Positions 36,906-49,607 of a stretch of 64,000 nt of DNA are shown piece by piece. Each line of letters begins with the position of its first letter. Position 1 is the stretch's first letter. Origin of the DNA: Tillus elongatus (lineage: Eukaryota; Arthropoda; Insecta; Coleoptera; Cleridae). The stretch is taken from assembly GCA_964006375.1 (NCBI GenBank), contig OZ023264.1:177947131-178011130 (forward strand). The letters run 5' to 3'. The notes beneath the pieces are model-generated. The model was given only the letters and a program-made list of their open reading frames with translations, did not search any database and was not told the DNA's origin. The position numbers and the translations under genes were made by a program.

Positions 36906-37411
36906 AAAAATAACCACAAATGTCTATTTGAGGTGTAGAAAAATAAATAATTCTTTACGTCAGGTTAGCTCGAGACGCATCTGATGTATTAGCATATGAT
37001 TCGAATGACACAGAGACCAACATCTGACAGGATTTTCATTTAAAAACGCAGTAATAAACCCTGGCATCACAGGTGATAAACAAAACGATGGATAAAGCTG
37101 ATTGTTTCGAACCGCCGGAAACTTTTGTTACATTGTGGAATAATGTTTGCAGGCATAGAATAGATGTATGGGGCTTTAGGTCAACGATTTGTGAATTCAA
37201 CCGCAAATACAATAATAATAGACCAGAATTTCAAACGAACCTTTCATTGTTTGGCTAAATTAGAAAACTATAATTGACTTTTCTGTTAATAATGCAACTG
37301 CCCGAACAATACGTGGTGCTGCCACGAATAATACATTGTTAGTTCTTCTGTTCGTGAAAATGAATCAGAGGAATAATACCTGTATATCATAAAATATACA
37401 ATCATAGAGGG
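36906..37411. other. Unassigned spacer between two convergent retrotransposon fragments
   Basis: About 500 bp with no recognised repeat or gene, between the 3' ends of fragments on opposite strands. Confidence 0.5.
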
Positions 37412-38277
37412 TCGAATTTTTTTTTTCATTTCAACAACATACCACGACGGCTTACAGCCTAAATACTATCGTACCGTGGGTGTCTGGTGACCTGGACAGT
37501 AGAAGGGTGGATTCGCTCTATTCCCCTGTTAGTTCAGTTGGGGGCAGCAGGTGGAGGAACTATGGAAGAAAGCTCCTCTCTGAGCAGTGCATGTGCAGAT
37601 ATCTATAAAAGAGAGAGAGGTCACCAACGGCATGTCGGTGGGCAAGGAATGGCAGCCTTTGGATGATGGTAGAGTCACCGATGAGACGTACAGCTTTCTT
37701 CTGAAGGAATTCCAGGATAGCGAGTGTAGAAGCGGCAGCGGCACCCCAGATGTGGAAGCAGTATTCGAGGTTTGGCGTTATTTGTGAAGTATATAAGGTA
37801 TAGAGATTAGCTGGTGAAAAGTATTTGCGAGCCCGGAAGAGGAAACCGAATTTCTTAGCAGCCGCTTTTGCAATTGAGACTTTGGTGCCAATTGAGATTT
37901 CGATCCACAGAAATGCCAATAAGTGAAAAGGACTCAATACTTTGAATAACTTGGTTGTTCATTGTGATGGGTCTAGGGCTGGTGTATCTCTTATGAGATA
38001 GAAAGCAAGACTGAGATTTGGTGGAGTTGAATTGTACAAGATTTCTACTTCCCCAGTCTAATATTTTTTGGAGATCCACAGAGACAGAACCCTCCATGAG
38101 TCTGCGATCATCATCTAATTGGGCTAAAGAGACAGGCTTAGAATATTGTATATTTGAGTGAAGGGTGCTGTAGTCCGCGTAACTGTGAACTGGGTTGGAT
38201 GTGCTAGAGAGGAGGTCATTGATGTGGAGAAGAAACAAAGTAGGGGCTAAAGCTGAACCTTGAGGGACTCCTGCACT
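37412..38277 (-). pseudogene. CR1/jockey-like retrotransposon 3' fragment
   Basis: Minus-strand reading of the same portion as 36111-36905: VPQGSALAPTLFLLHIND, VHSYADYSTLHSNIQYS (YADY instead of YADD), DLQKILDWGSRNLVQ, LFRARKYFSPANLYTLYTSQ and LEYCFHIWGAAAASTLAI. The last catalytic Asp is lost. The 3' end has TTGAAATGAAAAAAAA. Its 5' break falls within a few bases of the break in the paired copy. Confidence 0.85.
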
Positions 38278-39390
38278 AAGTGGATTTTCTTAACAAAATT
38301 TACCAATGAGGAGGTAGGGACTTTTTAAATTTGAAAAAAATTGTCACACCAATAACTCAAAAATAATGAAACAATTTTGATAAAATTTGTTACGTACATA
38401 CCTTCCTCTTGTAAGTAGCTTGGATAAGTTGGTTAGCCAGGAAAATCTGCCCAGTTTTTCCGCGAAAATTTCGGATTTTCTTTAGAATCAAATTTGCTCT
38501 TTCGAAAATTACAAAGTTAAGGCAAGCAAGTTTGGTACGCAGGTTTATATTATAATAAGTACCCTATATACCAAGTACAGGTCTCTAAGGCAAAAGAAAA
38601 AATTATAGGCATTTAAAGAAAAAAAATGTTGGTGCCACTGATGACCAAAGAAACCGCAGAAAACCAAAGTACTTTGTGTGGATAAGAAAATCTATTGTAT
38701 TTTACCAACAAATATTAAGTTTTTGGCGCAAAAAGGTCAAGAAATACCAGAAAAAAAAATACTTTGAAAATTTTGTAGTTTTTCCTCTTAAAAAGTCAAA
38801 GTCGCGATTCGAAACGTCAAAATTGGCAACTTTTAGGCAAAGAATCTGAAACAAATACGAGTTATGTGGAGAAAATTTCGCAGGATATGTGTTAGAAAAC
38901 CTTAAATTTCAGCTTCAACAGTCATTGTCCTTCATTTTACTAAAATGATTGCATATAATTCAATTCAAATAAACCCATTTTCTGGCGCTTTAATATGAAC
39001 TTTAGTAGAGGTTATGGTTTGATAGTCTATAATTTTAGCGAATTTACGTTAAAAAAAGTGTTATTGATGAGGCCGCGACTTTTGTATTTTGAAAAGATTT
39101 CTTTAACTGAGCGCTAGAACCCACTTCCGGTGTCACTTTCAGTTTTTATCTGTTTACGTATATACAAGGTGGCACATTTTTACGGCAAAGTTCAATATAT
39201 CCGTTATTATACACGATACGAGACAAAAGTGTATACGTTGACTACAGGGTGCCTTTTTAGTGAATTTTTATTAAAAAAATTCACTAATAGAGAGGTATCG
39301 ATGGTGAGACTTTGCAAAAATTCTTTCAAATGAGCGCGAATTAGGACCCCTAGAACCCATATCCGGGGTCAGTTTGAATTTTTATATGCT
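38278..39390 (-). repeat. Long GCAGCAAG-family units, reverse orientation
   Basis: Two successive reversed units. The first (38285-38900) has ACCAATAACTCAAAAATAAT, TAGCCAGGAAAATC, TTGGTACGCAGGT, AACGTCAAAATTGGCAAC and ATGTGTTAGAAAACCTTAAA. The second (38900-39390) ends with the palindrome AGTGAATTTTTATT / AAAAATTCACTAATAG and the CATATCCGGGGTCAG block. The first lacks any TA run at the usual site (38340). Confidence 0.65.

Positions 39391-39476
<86 letters not shown>
39391..39476. repeat. (TA)n microsatellite, ~85 bp
   Basis: A TA run in reverse orientation relative to the family: CATATCCGGGGTC lies before it and a diverged ATAACTCAAAAAATAATTAA after it. Confidence 0.95.
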
Positions 39477-39477
<1 letters not shown>

Positions 39478-39760
39478 CCGTCTGATAACTCAAAAAATAA
39501 TTAACCGATTTAGATGAAACTCGGCAAGTGCCTTTCTTTTATTAATGGCTTGGATGAGTTCGTTGGCCAGGAAAATCGGACGGGGTTTTCCGGAAAAATT
39601 TTGAGTTTTCTTTCAAAAAAAATTTTTTTTCCGAAAATTTTGATAGAATTTGGTCTACATATTGCTTTGGGAAATACCTAACTATGTGCCAAAATTCAGC
39701 TTTCTAGGGTTACAGAAAATTGAGCTATTCAAATTTGAAACATTTATGTTTAAATCATAA
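39477..39760 (-). repeat. GCAGCAAG-family unit, 3' part
   Basis: Contains ATTAACCGATTTAGATGAAA, GGATGAGTTCGTTGGCCAGG, GGGGTTTTCCGGAAAAATTT and AAAATTGAGCTATTC. The terminal CTGCGTCC end is missing here. Confidence 0.65.
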
Positions 39761-40408
39761 GTATGTGGTTGCTGTTGGTTAGTCAATGCTTTTCTTATTG
39801 ACTCATGAAATTCATTTGTAAGTTTCCGAGAAATGTCAATAATACTGAATTCACTGATTGTTAATCATTGGAAGCATTTACGATTATATATAACCCTATT
39901 GTAATGTATTATCATTTATCACCTCTGTAGTATAATTATTTTTGCCTTACAACTCGCAGCGTTTTTAGTCAATTGTTGTTATTAATAGTCAATAGTTTCT
40001 TTCCGAATACACAAACCTTACATTGACTTCTGCTTCTGCCGCTGTTACAGTCCTTTTATTTAGAGGTAGAGTTGTAACCACTCATACAAACAGTGTTTTT
40101 TAACCACGTGGCTGGGCGACTGACCGAATTCATTCCCAGTTGCTGTTGATTTACTCATATTCTCTTAATATGTTTGAAGATGTGGTGTCTACTTCATTCC
40201 AAGTCACTATTAACCGACTATTTATGAAATCAAATAAGTAAATTAAATCGATTGTCATAAAATATATAGTGTATTAAGACAAGGGAAAAAGAAATAAAAC
40301 ATATATAACTGTGCACATTTTGATTATATTTTAGGGTGCTTGAGAGAGGTATTGTCACAGCATAATATCTTATTAAAGTTCATTTGTAAATAGGTTTAAT
40401 TTTTATAT

Positions 40409-40410
<2 letters not shown>
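39761..40410. other. Unassigned sequence
   Basis: No gene or repeat recognised between two family copies. Confidence 0.5.

Positions 40411-40500
<90 letters not shown>
40411..40500. repeat. (TA)n microsatellite, ~90 bp
   Basis: A TA run directly before ATAACTCAAAAAATAATTAA, the reverse of the family's fixed motif. Confidence 0.95.
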
Positions 40501-40503
<3 letters not shown>

Positions 40504-40951
40504 AACTCAAAAAATAATTAACCGATTTCGATGAAACTTGGCAAGTGCCTGTCTTTTATTAATGGCTTGGATGAGTTCGTTATCCAGAAAAATCAGACGG
40601 GGTTTTCCGGAAAAATTTTGAGTTTTCTTTCGAAAAAATTTTTTTCTCCGAAAGTAACAAAGCTGTTTCAATGAAATTTACTATATATGTTGCCTCAACC
40701 TTACAACGTACCAAAATTCAACTTTCTAAGTTTAGAGAAAATTGAGTTATTCAAATTTTAAATTTTCTTTCGAAAAAAATTTCTTTCTCCGAAAATTACA
40801 AAGTTATTTTAATGAACTTTTGTGGATATCTTGCCTTAGGAAAAACCTTACTACGTATTGAAATTAAACTCTCTAAGTTTATAGAAAATTGAGTTATTTA
40901 AATTTGAATCATTTAATAAAAATTCACTACCATAACGCACTTGCTGCGTCC
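40501..40951 (-). mobile_element. GCAGCAAG-family arm ending in its terminus
   Basis: Family blocks from ATAACTCAAAAAATAATTAA to the end CATAACGCACTTGCTGCGTC at 40951. An internal tandem duplication of about 145 bp is visible (TTTCTTTCGAAAAAA..CCGAAA..ACAAAG at 40625 and again at 40765). Confidence 0.7.
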
Positions 40952-40956
40952 CGAGT

Positions 40957-42035
40957 TTTTTTTTTTTTTCTCTCTTAGGGCTCGTCCGCGTCTTTGCCGC
41001 CCTGATATCACCGTAGCGGTTGGCTTATTGTACATGCCCTTTGTCTTTTCTACTCCATCCATTCCAAAATCACTGTGCCTTAAACTTGTCTGCACAGCAA
41101 TTGACAGGGTGAAGTTTTATATTGCTCCAGTCTAGGTTGTCCGTAGATCAGTTGTCTTTTGCGGCCCAGAGCTTTACACTTGCACAAGATGTGCTGGGCT
41201 GATTCCTCCCCCACGCCGCAGAGTCTGCATGTCAGGTCCCCCTCGAAACGCCCGCCCCATTTTATGCAGGTGTTCCTTTGGCTTATTGTGCATGCCCTTT
41301 GTGTTTTATACTCCACCCATTCCAAAACCACTGTGCCTTGAACTAGTCTGCACAGCAATTTGTAGGGTGAAGTTTTATATTGCTCTGTCTCCGGTCTGGG
41401 CTGTCCGTAGATCAGTTTCCTTTTGCGGTCCAGAACTTTACATTCACACAGGATGTGCTGGGCTGATTCCTCCCCTTCGCCGCAGAGTCTGCATGCGAGG
41501 TCCCCCGCGATCCGCCCAATTTTATGCAGGTGTTTATCGACAGCCATGTGTCCCGTCAAGAGTCCTATGTTCCTGAGCTGTCCACTACTAAGATTTAGCA
41601 GCCCCACAGCTCTCTTTGAGCTGGGTTCCTCAATTACTGACTTCCCATGTCTGAGCCCCGGACAGTCTGCCCTGTACACGTTATGTTCGTTTCTGACCCA
41701 GGACTTAAAGGCTCCCCTGGCAGTGCTCTCCGTCGCGCCAAGGACCGGTCCTGGTCCCATAAATGGTTCTGCTGATCCCGTCTTTGCGAGACTGTCAGCT
41801 TCTTCATTGCCTTTGACCCCAGGGTGACGCGGCACCCAGATGAGGGTGACCTCATTCTGCCCAGCCAGGTCACTCGTCTCGTCTCGGCATTCACTTACCA
41901 GCCAGGAATTTACCCGTGGGCTACTTAGGACCTTAAGGGCTGTCTGGCTGTCTGTGGCTATGAGAATTGGCTTGTTGGTGTAGCCCCTCCTCTTGTTCTC
42001 TCGCACGCAGTGCCAGATGGTACAGGGTATCTTGG
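40957..42035 (-). pseudogene. RNase H-bearing non-LTR retrotransposon, 3' part with tail
   Basis: The minus frame (42039-41080) starts in RNase H after its first two catalytic residues: LIATDSQTALKVL, VTLIWVPRHPGVKGNEEADS (Arg where Gly is usual). The C-terminal domain has GLLTGHMAVDKHLHKIGRIA and the zinc-finger-like CRLCGEGEESAQHILCECK. About 80 residues later the block recurs as CRLCGVGEESAQHILCKCK, a tandem duplication of about 250 bp. The 3' end has a run of about 13 A on the minus strand (40957-40970), directly against a GCAGCAAG terminus. It is a 5'-truncated insertion. Confidence 0.85.
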
Positions 42036-42422
42036 GCAAAATTATTTTGGCAATACCATAAGTCGTTGGTGATACAAATTTTCATTTTTTTTTTAGACGA
42101 ACACCTCTTATATTATTTCCGATTTTTCATGCCATTTTGGTGCATGTTTGTAGGGGAAAAATTGAATAGCGTTTATATTTCATTTTTTTCCGGCTTTTTA
42201 CATTTTAGGTACATATCAAAAGTTTTGATTCTTCGTTTTTACCAATAGAGAGCGGAGCTCCATGAAAGTTTTTGTACTTTTTCAAACCATTTGACTATGA
42301 TGAAATACGGTACATTGTTTCTACTATATAGGTTGTACTGTTAACCCAATCTGCTTCTTGTTTTTATTTAAAAAAGACACATTTTAATGAAAATTCACTA
42401 CCATAACGCACTTGCTGCGTCC
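42036..42422 (-). mobile_element. GCAGCAAG-family copy interrupted by the RNase H element
   Basis: Contains GGCAATACCATAAGTCGTTG, GGTGCATGTTTGTAGGGG, ATACGGTACATTGTTTCTAC, ATATAGGTTGTACTG and the terminus CATAACGCACTTGCTGCGTCC at 42422. Confidence 0.65.
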
Positions 42423-42817
42423 AGACTTTTATGAATATCAGTTAAGATAATCGTATATTGCGTATTGAATGTGAGTTAGAAACTGGTCCATATTTTTTTA
42501 AACACAATTTTCATATTTGCTAAGAAACATGGTTTTGATCAACAAAATAACTTTACTTTTTTACCTTTATTGCGATTGCTGAGTTTTGGAGTTTCCAACA
42601 GAAGTTATGTGCATAGATGTGTGTGAACATAAAACAAGATTAATAATCTTAATGGATTCCCGATGATATAAGATATTTACGGCTTTGCTATAAATCACAG
42701 TCATAATCATCAATAGCAGCGAGTTCTTCGTATATATGACAGTGACGTCTCATAGATCAAAGGGATGCGCGAAGATTTATAAGAATAATAAACTGGGTAA
42801 AAATGAATAAAAAATTC
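42423..42817. other. Unassigned sequence
   Basis: No gene or repeat recognised. Confidence 0.5.
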
Positions 42818-43200
42818 GGGCGCAGTAAGTGCGTTGTGGTAGTGAATTTTCATTAAGTGCTTCAAAGTCAAATAACCCAATTTGCTATAAGTCTAGAAAA
42901 ATAAATTTTGGTATATAGTAAGGTTTGTAATTTTTTGAAATACAATTTTTTTTCCAGAAAAATCTTTTCTTTTTGGAAAAACGGGTCCGACTGTGCTGGA
43001 TAACGAACTTTTCCGCGGTCTTTTGTCTCTCAAATACTTTCGGTTCTTGAAATGAACTGACCTGAAATTATGTCGGAATGCATGCCTATAATGTTAGTCA
43101 AGGTCGGACAGATATATCAGGTTTCTGCGGCCGTTGTAAACAAAAACTCCAAACCAAACTTTAAACGCGCAGGCTACAAAAAAATTCTTGCCGTGCGTTA
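42818..43200 (+). repeat. GCAGCAAG-family left end and diverged sequence
   Basis: Starts GGGCGCAGTAAGTGCG with the TGGTAGTGAATTTTCATTAA block. Family similarity continues to about 43010 (AAAAACGGGTCCGACTGTGC, AACGAACTTTTCC). 43031-43200 is unassigned. Confidence 0.6.
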
Positions 43201-43204
43201 TGGT

Positions 43205-43505
43205 TAGCCCCTACTTTGTTTCTTCTCCACATCAATGACCTCCTCCCTAGCACACCCAACCCAGTTCACAGTTACGCGGACGACAGCACCCTCCACGCAA
43301 ATATACAATATTCTAAGCCTGTCTCTTTAGCCCAATTAGATGAGGATCGCAGACTCATGAAGGGTTCTGTCTCAGTGGATGACCAAAAAATATTAGACTG
43401 GGGAAGTAGAAATCTTGTACAATTTAACTCCACCAAATCTCAGTATTGCTTTCTATGTCATAAGAGATACCACAGCCCTTGACCCATCACAATGAACAAC
43501 CAAGT
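43205..43505 (+). pseudogene. CR1/jockey-like RT fragment (YADD segment only)
   Basis: Reads LAPTLFLLHINDLLPSTPNP, VHSYADDSTLHANIQYSKPV, DDQKILDWGSRNLVQFNSTK. Only about 100 codons are present and both ends are cut. It runs directly into a headless SINE at about 43506. Confidence 0.85.
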
Positions 43506-43672
43506 TACTCAACGTAAAACCGTCCGTCCCGTGTCCATGCGATGTTGGGCACGTTAATAATCAATCCCTCCTTACAGAAAGGCGGTGGTTACAGGCTAGT
43601 AAGATGTAATTGCACCCTGGCGTCGGTGATTGGCACTAGTCGTGGAAGTAGACCGACGTTAAGGTAAAAAAA
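43506..43672 (+). mobile_element. SINE 3' half, tRNA head missing
   Basis: Starts inside the body (GTCCGTCCCGTGTCCATGCG, GATGTTGGGCACGTTAA) and includes the tail (CACCCTGGCGTCGGTGATTG, GACCGACGTTAAGG). The retrotransposon fragment takes the place of the head. Confidence 0.75.
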
Positions 43673-44094
43673 TTATCTTAATTCAACCTTCTGCCTAACA
43701 CAAATATTTTTAATGAACTCGTTAGATCATGCCAAAAATTCGCAAGTACACTACTTAAATTCCTTGACTTTCAGCTCGTTTTTCATATAAGTTATATTAT
43801 CACAACGAATTCGACGGCACTGTTGTCTGGCTGTTCCAAATAGATATAGGTAGCCATCCCACCATTCGCAAGCGTTGATGCAGCAACGATGACGTATTGA
43901 TTTGCTAAGTCAGCGACAATGTTATGATTTGCGGACAGGAAATTAAGCGATCATTTAAGAGATTATATGCAAGATAGGAATTATTTGTCCATAGGGAGAC
44001 CCTCAGGAATTAATATTGCCCTGATTATGCAGTGCTAAGCATATATTTGGAATAATAGGAATAACACAAAAATAAGAAAACAAAAACAAAAAGT
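43673..44094. other. Unassigned sequence
   Basis: No gene or repeat recognised. Confidence 0.5.
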
Positions 44095-44458
44095 CTGGAC
44101 GTAGCAATTGCGAGATGGTAGTGAATTTTCATAGAAATGATCTAGCACGAAATATCTTTTTATAACCTTGTTTTCTTTTAACATAGAAATATAAATTTTG
44201 GTATATAGTTTCCTTTTAATATTGTAAACTTACGTACCAAATTTGGTTACCATAGCTTTTCTATTTTTTGAGATAGGATTTTTTTTCGAAAGAGAACCCA
44301 AAATTTTCCCGGAAAACCTGGTCCCATTTACCTGGCTAACGAAGCTGTCCAAGCCACTTACAAAAGGAAGGCACGTGCTAAATTTTATCAAAATCGGTCC
44401 ATTATTTTTTGAGTTATCGGTGTGATATATACATACATACATACATATACACACACAC

Positions 44459-44460
<2 letters not shown>

Positions 44461-44529
<69 letters not shown>
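44461..44529. repeat. (TA)n microsatellite, left arm of foldback
   Basis: Preceded by (CATA)n and (AC)n variants (44431-44458), which suggest the array began as CATA repeats. Confidence 0.95.
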
Positions 44530-44536
<7 letters not shown>

Positions 44537-44728
44537 AAATTGAAACTGACCCCGGATATGGGTTCTAGGGGTCCTAGATCGCGCTCATCTGAAGAAACAG
44601 CATAGCGATTTTTAGTGACTTTTTATTTTAAAAAATTCACTAATAGTGAAGTATCGATAGTGAGACTTTGAAATTTTTTTTCAAATGAGCGCGAACTAGG
44701 ACCCTTAGAACCCATATCCGGCGTGTTT

Positions 44729-44832
<104 letters not shown>

Positions 44833-45119
44833 CCAACCGATAACTCAAAAAATAATTAACCGATTTCGATGAAACTCGGGAAGTGCCTTTATTTATTAAT
44901 GGATTGGATGAGTTCGTTAGCCAGGAAAAGGTTTTCCCTAAAAAAAAATTTTTCCTCCGAAAATTACAAAGCTATTTTAATGATATTTGGCGGACATGTT
45001 GCCTTGTGGAAGGCCTTACTACACACCAAAAGTAAACTTTCTAAGTGTATTTAAAATTGAGTTATCCAAGTTTGAATCATTTAATAAAAATTCACTACCA
45101 TAACGCACTTGCTTCGTCC

Positions 45120-45960
<841 letters not shown>

Positions 45961-46042
<82 letters not shown>
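45961..46042. repeat. (TA)n microsatellite, right flank of 18S fragment
   Basis: A TA run starting directly after GTCGTAACAA. It is followed by TACAGGGTGAAATAGG, a mariner-type end. Confidence 0.95.
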
Positions 46043-46045
<3 letters not shown>

Positions 46046-46445
46046 GGTGAAATAGGTTCCTATACCTATTTACACCCGTTTTCGAGATAATACTTATTTA
46101 TTTTTCCCAGAAAAATGGTACCACTACAATTTTAATTTAGCTGCTATCTGAACCCATAGAAGGCTGAAATTTTGGGTACTGTTTGCAAAAGCCTGGTACT
46201 TAATAGTTGCCTAAATAAATTCATTTCATGTTATACAGGGTGGTTTAGAATTGTTGCTTTTAACGTGACACACAAAAAGGCCAAAACTTTATTTTTTCAA
46301 ATAGAACAGCCTGTATATTTTTTAAAATTCTCAAAGGCAATTCAATTTCCTCCAAGATGATGTACCATGGTGGTATACCTAACTCGTCAAGTTTTAGAAA
46401 TAATAGCATTAATTCTTAAAAAACATATTATCTTCACATAATTAG
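46043..46445. mobile_element. Two mariner-type terminal segments
   Basis: TACAGGGTGAAATAGGTTCC at 46042 and TATACAGGGTGGTTTAGAAT at about 46234 both have the TACAGGGTG start of mariner-type inverted repeats. There is no transposase reading, so these are non-autonomous or truncated. Confidence 0.45.
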
Positions 46446-46773
46446 AGCCTCGGTGCCTCTGAACCGAAGGGTACTGGGTTCGATCGCGGGGTTCGCCTTT
46501 AACTTTTTCAGTACAAACTGTAACATTAATATAAACCGAGGTTCTGGCATTGTATTTGAGTAAATTGAATGTCTGCACGTTCCGCACTTCGGAGGGACCG
46601 TAAAACCATCGGTCCCGTGTCCATGCGATGTTGAGCACGTTAAAGATCCCTACCATCCTTACAGAAAGGCGAAGGTTCGGCAAAATTTTCAGAATGGTGA
46701 GGTGTACCAGCTTCCTGGCGTCGATGATTGGCCATATTCGCGGAAATAGGCCGACGTAACAGAAACAAAACAC
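46446..46773 (+). mobile_element. tRNA-derived SINE with shortened head
   Basis: Begins GAGCCTCGGTGCCTCTGAAC: the A-box part (GGTTCAGTGGTAAGAACGTG in other copies) is deleted. B box GGGTTCGATCGCGG is retained. Body and tail are complete to AATAGGCCGACGTAACAG and AAACAAAACACAC. Confidence 0.8.
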
Positions 46774-47003
46774 ACAGATCTACACATAATTTGTATTAGT
46801 TGGTCATGGAACACCATGTGATTTGACAATTGCTTAATTGTTTGCTGTGTTTGACAAACGCCGAAGTCTTAAGATTCATTTGCGATTTTCCACTTAACAT
46901 TTATTTGAAAACAACTTAAGATGGAGCGAAATAATTGCTCAAATGAAGTTTTGATAACACTATTTATTCTTCATGGACAATATGTGACAAAATTTTTACC
47001 TGC

Positions 47004-47123
<120 letters not shown>

Positions 47124-47143
47124 TAACTGTCCTTAAAGCTTGT

Positions 47144-47445
47144 AGCGTAGAGTCTCGGTGGTTCAATGGTAAGAACGTGTGCATTTAAACCAAAGGGTAC
47201 TGGGTCCGATCCTTTTCTCTTTTCCTTTTTTTCAGTACATACTGTACAATTAGCATCAACCAAGGTTGTGGCATTGTATTTGAGCAAGTTCGGGTTAAAG
47301 TTCACGTTAAAGTTCCCTACCCTCCTTACATAAAGGGAGAGGTTCGGAAATTTCCAGGATAGTAATGTGAAACTGCACCCTGGCGTCGGTGATTGGCCAT
47401 AGTCGTGGAAATAGACCGCCGTTAAAGAAACAAACAAAAAAACAC
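47144..47445 (+). mobile_element. tRNA-derived SINE with both polymerase III boxes
   Basis: The head GTCTCGGTGGTTCAATGGTA holds an A-box-like TGGTTCAATGG. About 30 bases on, GGGTCCGATCC is a B box with one change. The body has lost the CCGCCC-CGGTCCCGTG block (a jump near 47297). The tail includes CTGGCGTCGGTGATTGGCC and GACCGCCGTTAAAGAAAC. Confidence 0.8.
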
Positions 47446-48129
47446 ACACAGCTTGTTGCGTGAAAAAGATTAGAAATAAATACATTCTTGGTACTTAAAC
47501 AATTTATATCAAACAAAATTAATGACCCTATGAACTTCTCGCGCGCGACGCGCTTTAAGACAACTAATTTGCTAAAATCAGAAAAAAAATATTCATTTTA
47601 GATAATCTAATATAATTTTATTTTCACATAATATCTGTAACCTAAACGTTAACTTTATGAGAGTCTTAGTAGATTATATACAAAATGTGTAGTGAAAGTT
47701 AATTTTTCGATAATAAACTTGCGCTTCTCGTAACTGCACCGTTTTGGTACTTTTCTGTATTTATAGGACTTACTACTGCCATTATTCATAGTCTATGAGG
47801 AAATATTACAGGCATTACTGCATTATGTCTGGCGTTATATGGTCTTTCTGGACATATTTCACACTGCGGCCAGTGTTTTTTGCACCGCTTGCATAAAACT
47901 ACCCTTAAAAATTTATAGTGGATTATTCAGTCTATCTAAACCATAAACGGTGATGCTTGGCTACTATGTAGAAGAAACTCTTTTGAATCGGTGTTCTACG
48001 TAATAATCTTTAGAATATTTCTCCCGATAATTGTTACATATTAAGTTTATATTTCATTTCAAGGCGATGCTGACTTATCGTCTTACTCTGAATTACTACC
48101 TTCCCTAAAGAAACTTACAGTAGACTTGT
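47446..48129. other. Unassigned sequence
   Basis: No gene or repeat recognised. Confidence 0.5.
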
Positions 48130-48195
48130 AATTGAGCTCCAAGTACTAAGGTGAATAAGCACACTTGGATCAAATCACCACAACACATTTTAAAA

Positions 48196-48239
48196 GACCT
48201 GACGATCGTTTCACTAACCAAGTTAGCGTCATCACAGGA
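48196..48239 (-). ncRNA. Hammerhead-like motif of the Penelope-like element
   Basis: The minus strand reads TGATGAC, a stem GCTAAC-TTG-GTTAG, then TGAAAC, flanked by CCTG and CAGG. Hammerhead ribozymes have CUGAUGA, stem II, then GAAA, and they are known in Penelope-like elements. Here the first core box is CUGUGAUGA, with two extra bases, so cleavage activity is doubtful. Confidence 0.35.
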
Positions 48240-48291
48240 TGAAACATTCTAAATACTTAAAAAACTAACATCAACTTATATACAACAAATA

Positions 48292-49574
48292 CCTGGAGCG
48301 AGGCTGTTGTGTGCAGTTCTAATCTTTTTCAAGACCTTGTTGCGTCTTTGGCTTCTAACAAACTAAATCTGAGCGCAAAGAAATCGAAGGTTATCACTTT
48401 TTCAACTACGAGGGTGGGTCTCCCGCACATTGTTCCCGTAATACGAGTGAAAGATGAAATAATCAAGTGCGAGACTAACGTGAAGTATCTGGGGATCATC
48501 ATAGACCAGCATCTAAAATGGAATTGTCATCTTGAAACCCTGAACAAAAGGCTCAGGAAATTTGTACATATTTTTTATATTCTACGAGGCATCTTAAGTG
48601 AAAGGATTTTGCTTCTGACGTATGATAGCCTGGTCCAGTCAATTTTGAGGTATGGAATATCGTGTTGGGGATCGGCATATGACACTTACATGAATCATCT
48701 ACGCATCACACAGAACTTTATAATGAAGACTATATTGAACAAGGAGATTAAATATCCCACTAACTTGTTGTATAACCAGGCAACCAATGTACTCAATATC
48801 ACTGGATTGTACATAATGGCACTCATACAATACACGCACACAACTATAAGCCTTCAGAAATTGTTAACGCATGGTTACAGTACAAGGGGCAAAATGGGTG
48901 ATTTTATGACGGCTGCGGCGTGTAGGAAGAACATTTCACAGCGTTATGTATCGTACCTTGGTCCAGTGCTACTTAATCTTGTGCCACTGGAGATAAAAAA
49001 AATGAAAGATAATTATAAGTTTAGGAAAAAACTTTTAAATCATTTAATTGAGAACTTTGTAACATTTGAGCAAGTGATACGGGAAAAGAGGGAGTGATGT
49101 TTTCATACTGCGTGTATATATTTGGATAATGAATGTACATGAAAGAGTGTGGATGTGTGGGAATGTGTGAGTGTGAGTGCGAGTACGTGAGAGACTTGGT
49201 GGGTATTTAACTTGGTAAGTGAGTGTTATTTTCAATTGTGATTGGGTAGGTATATATTGAATCGGGAAACAAGTGGTTTAGTAATTTGTTGTAAATATCG
49301 GATCTTCCTCTTTCCTCCTTTTTATTGTGATGAGAGGGGAGTAGACTTTAATCACGGCTGATTGTAGAGATCATTTAATGGTAAATAATAGAGATAAGAT
49401 TGGAGAACCGGATCATACGGACGTGATACGTCCTGTTGCACTGTAACTGGAAAGATGCATGCAACTGCTCTGTAGAATATGTAGGAGGAGTTTTTCAGCA
49501 CATACAAGTTCTTCTGAACTTACGTGCTACTGTTCTTAATATTAGTCAGTAAGTATTATTGTATGTATGGGAAA

Positions 49575-49605
<31 letters not shown>

Positions 49606-49607
49606 AT
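48292..49607 (+). pseudogene. 5'-truncated non-LTR retrotransposon (RT C-terminal part)
   Basis: The frame of 262 residues (48309-49097) covers the end of the reverse transcriptase palm and the thumb: SNKLNLSAKKSKVITFS, NVKYLGIIIDQHLKWNCHL, LTYDSLVQSILRYGISCWGS, RYVSYLGPVLLNLVPLEIKK and KFRKKLLNHLIE. The YADD box is upstream of the break. A 470-bp 3' UTR ends in (AAAT)n at 49569-49606. It is a different family from the CR1-like copies. A short shared AAATA-ACC at both sides suggests a target duplication. Confidence 0.8.

Noticed and set aside
47144..47230. Apparent tRNA gene from A and B boxes
   Set aside because: No acceptor stem pairs, and the sequence continues as a SINE body present in at least five other places.
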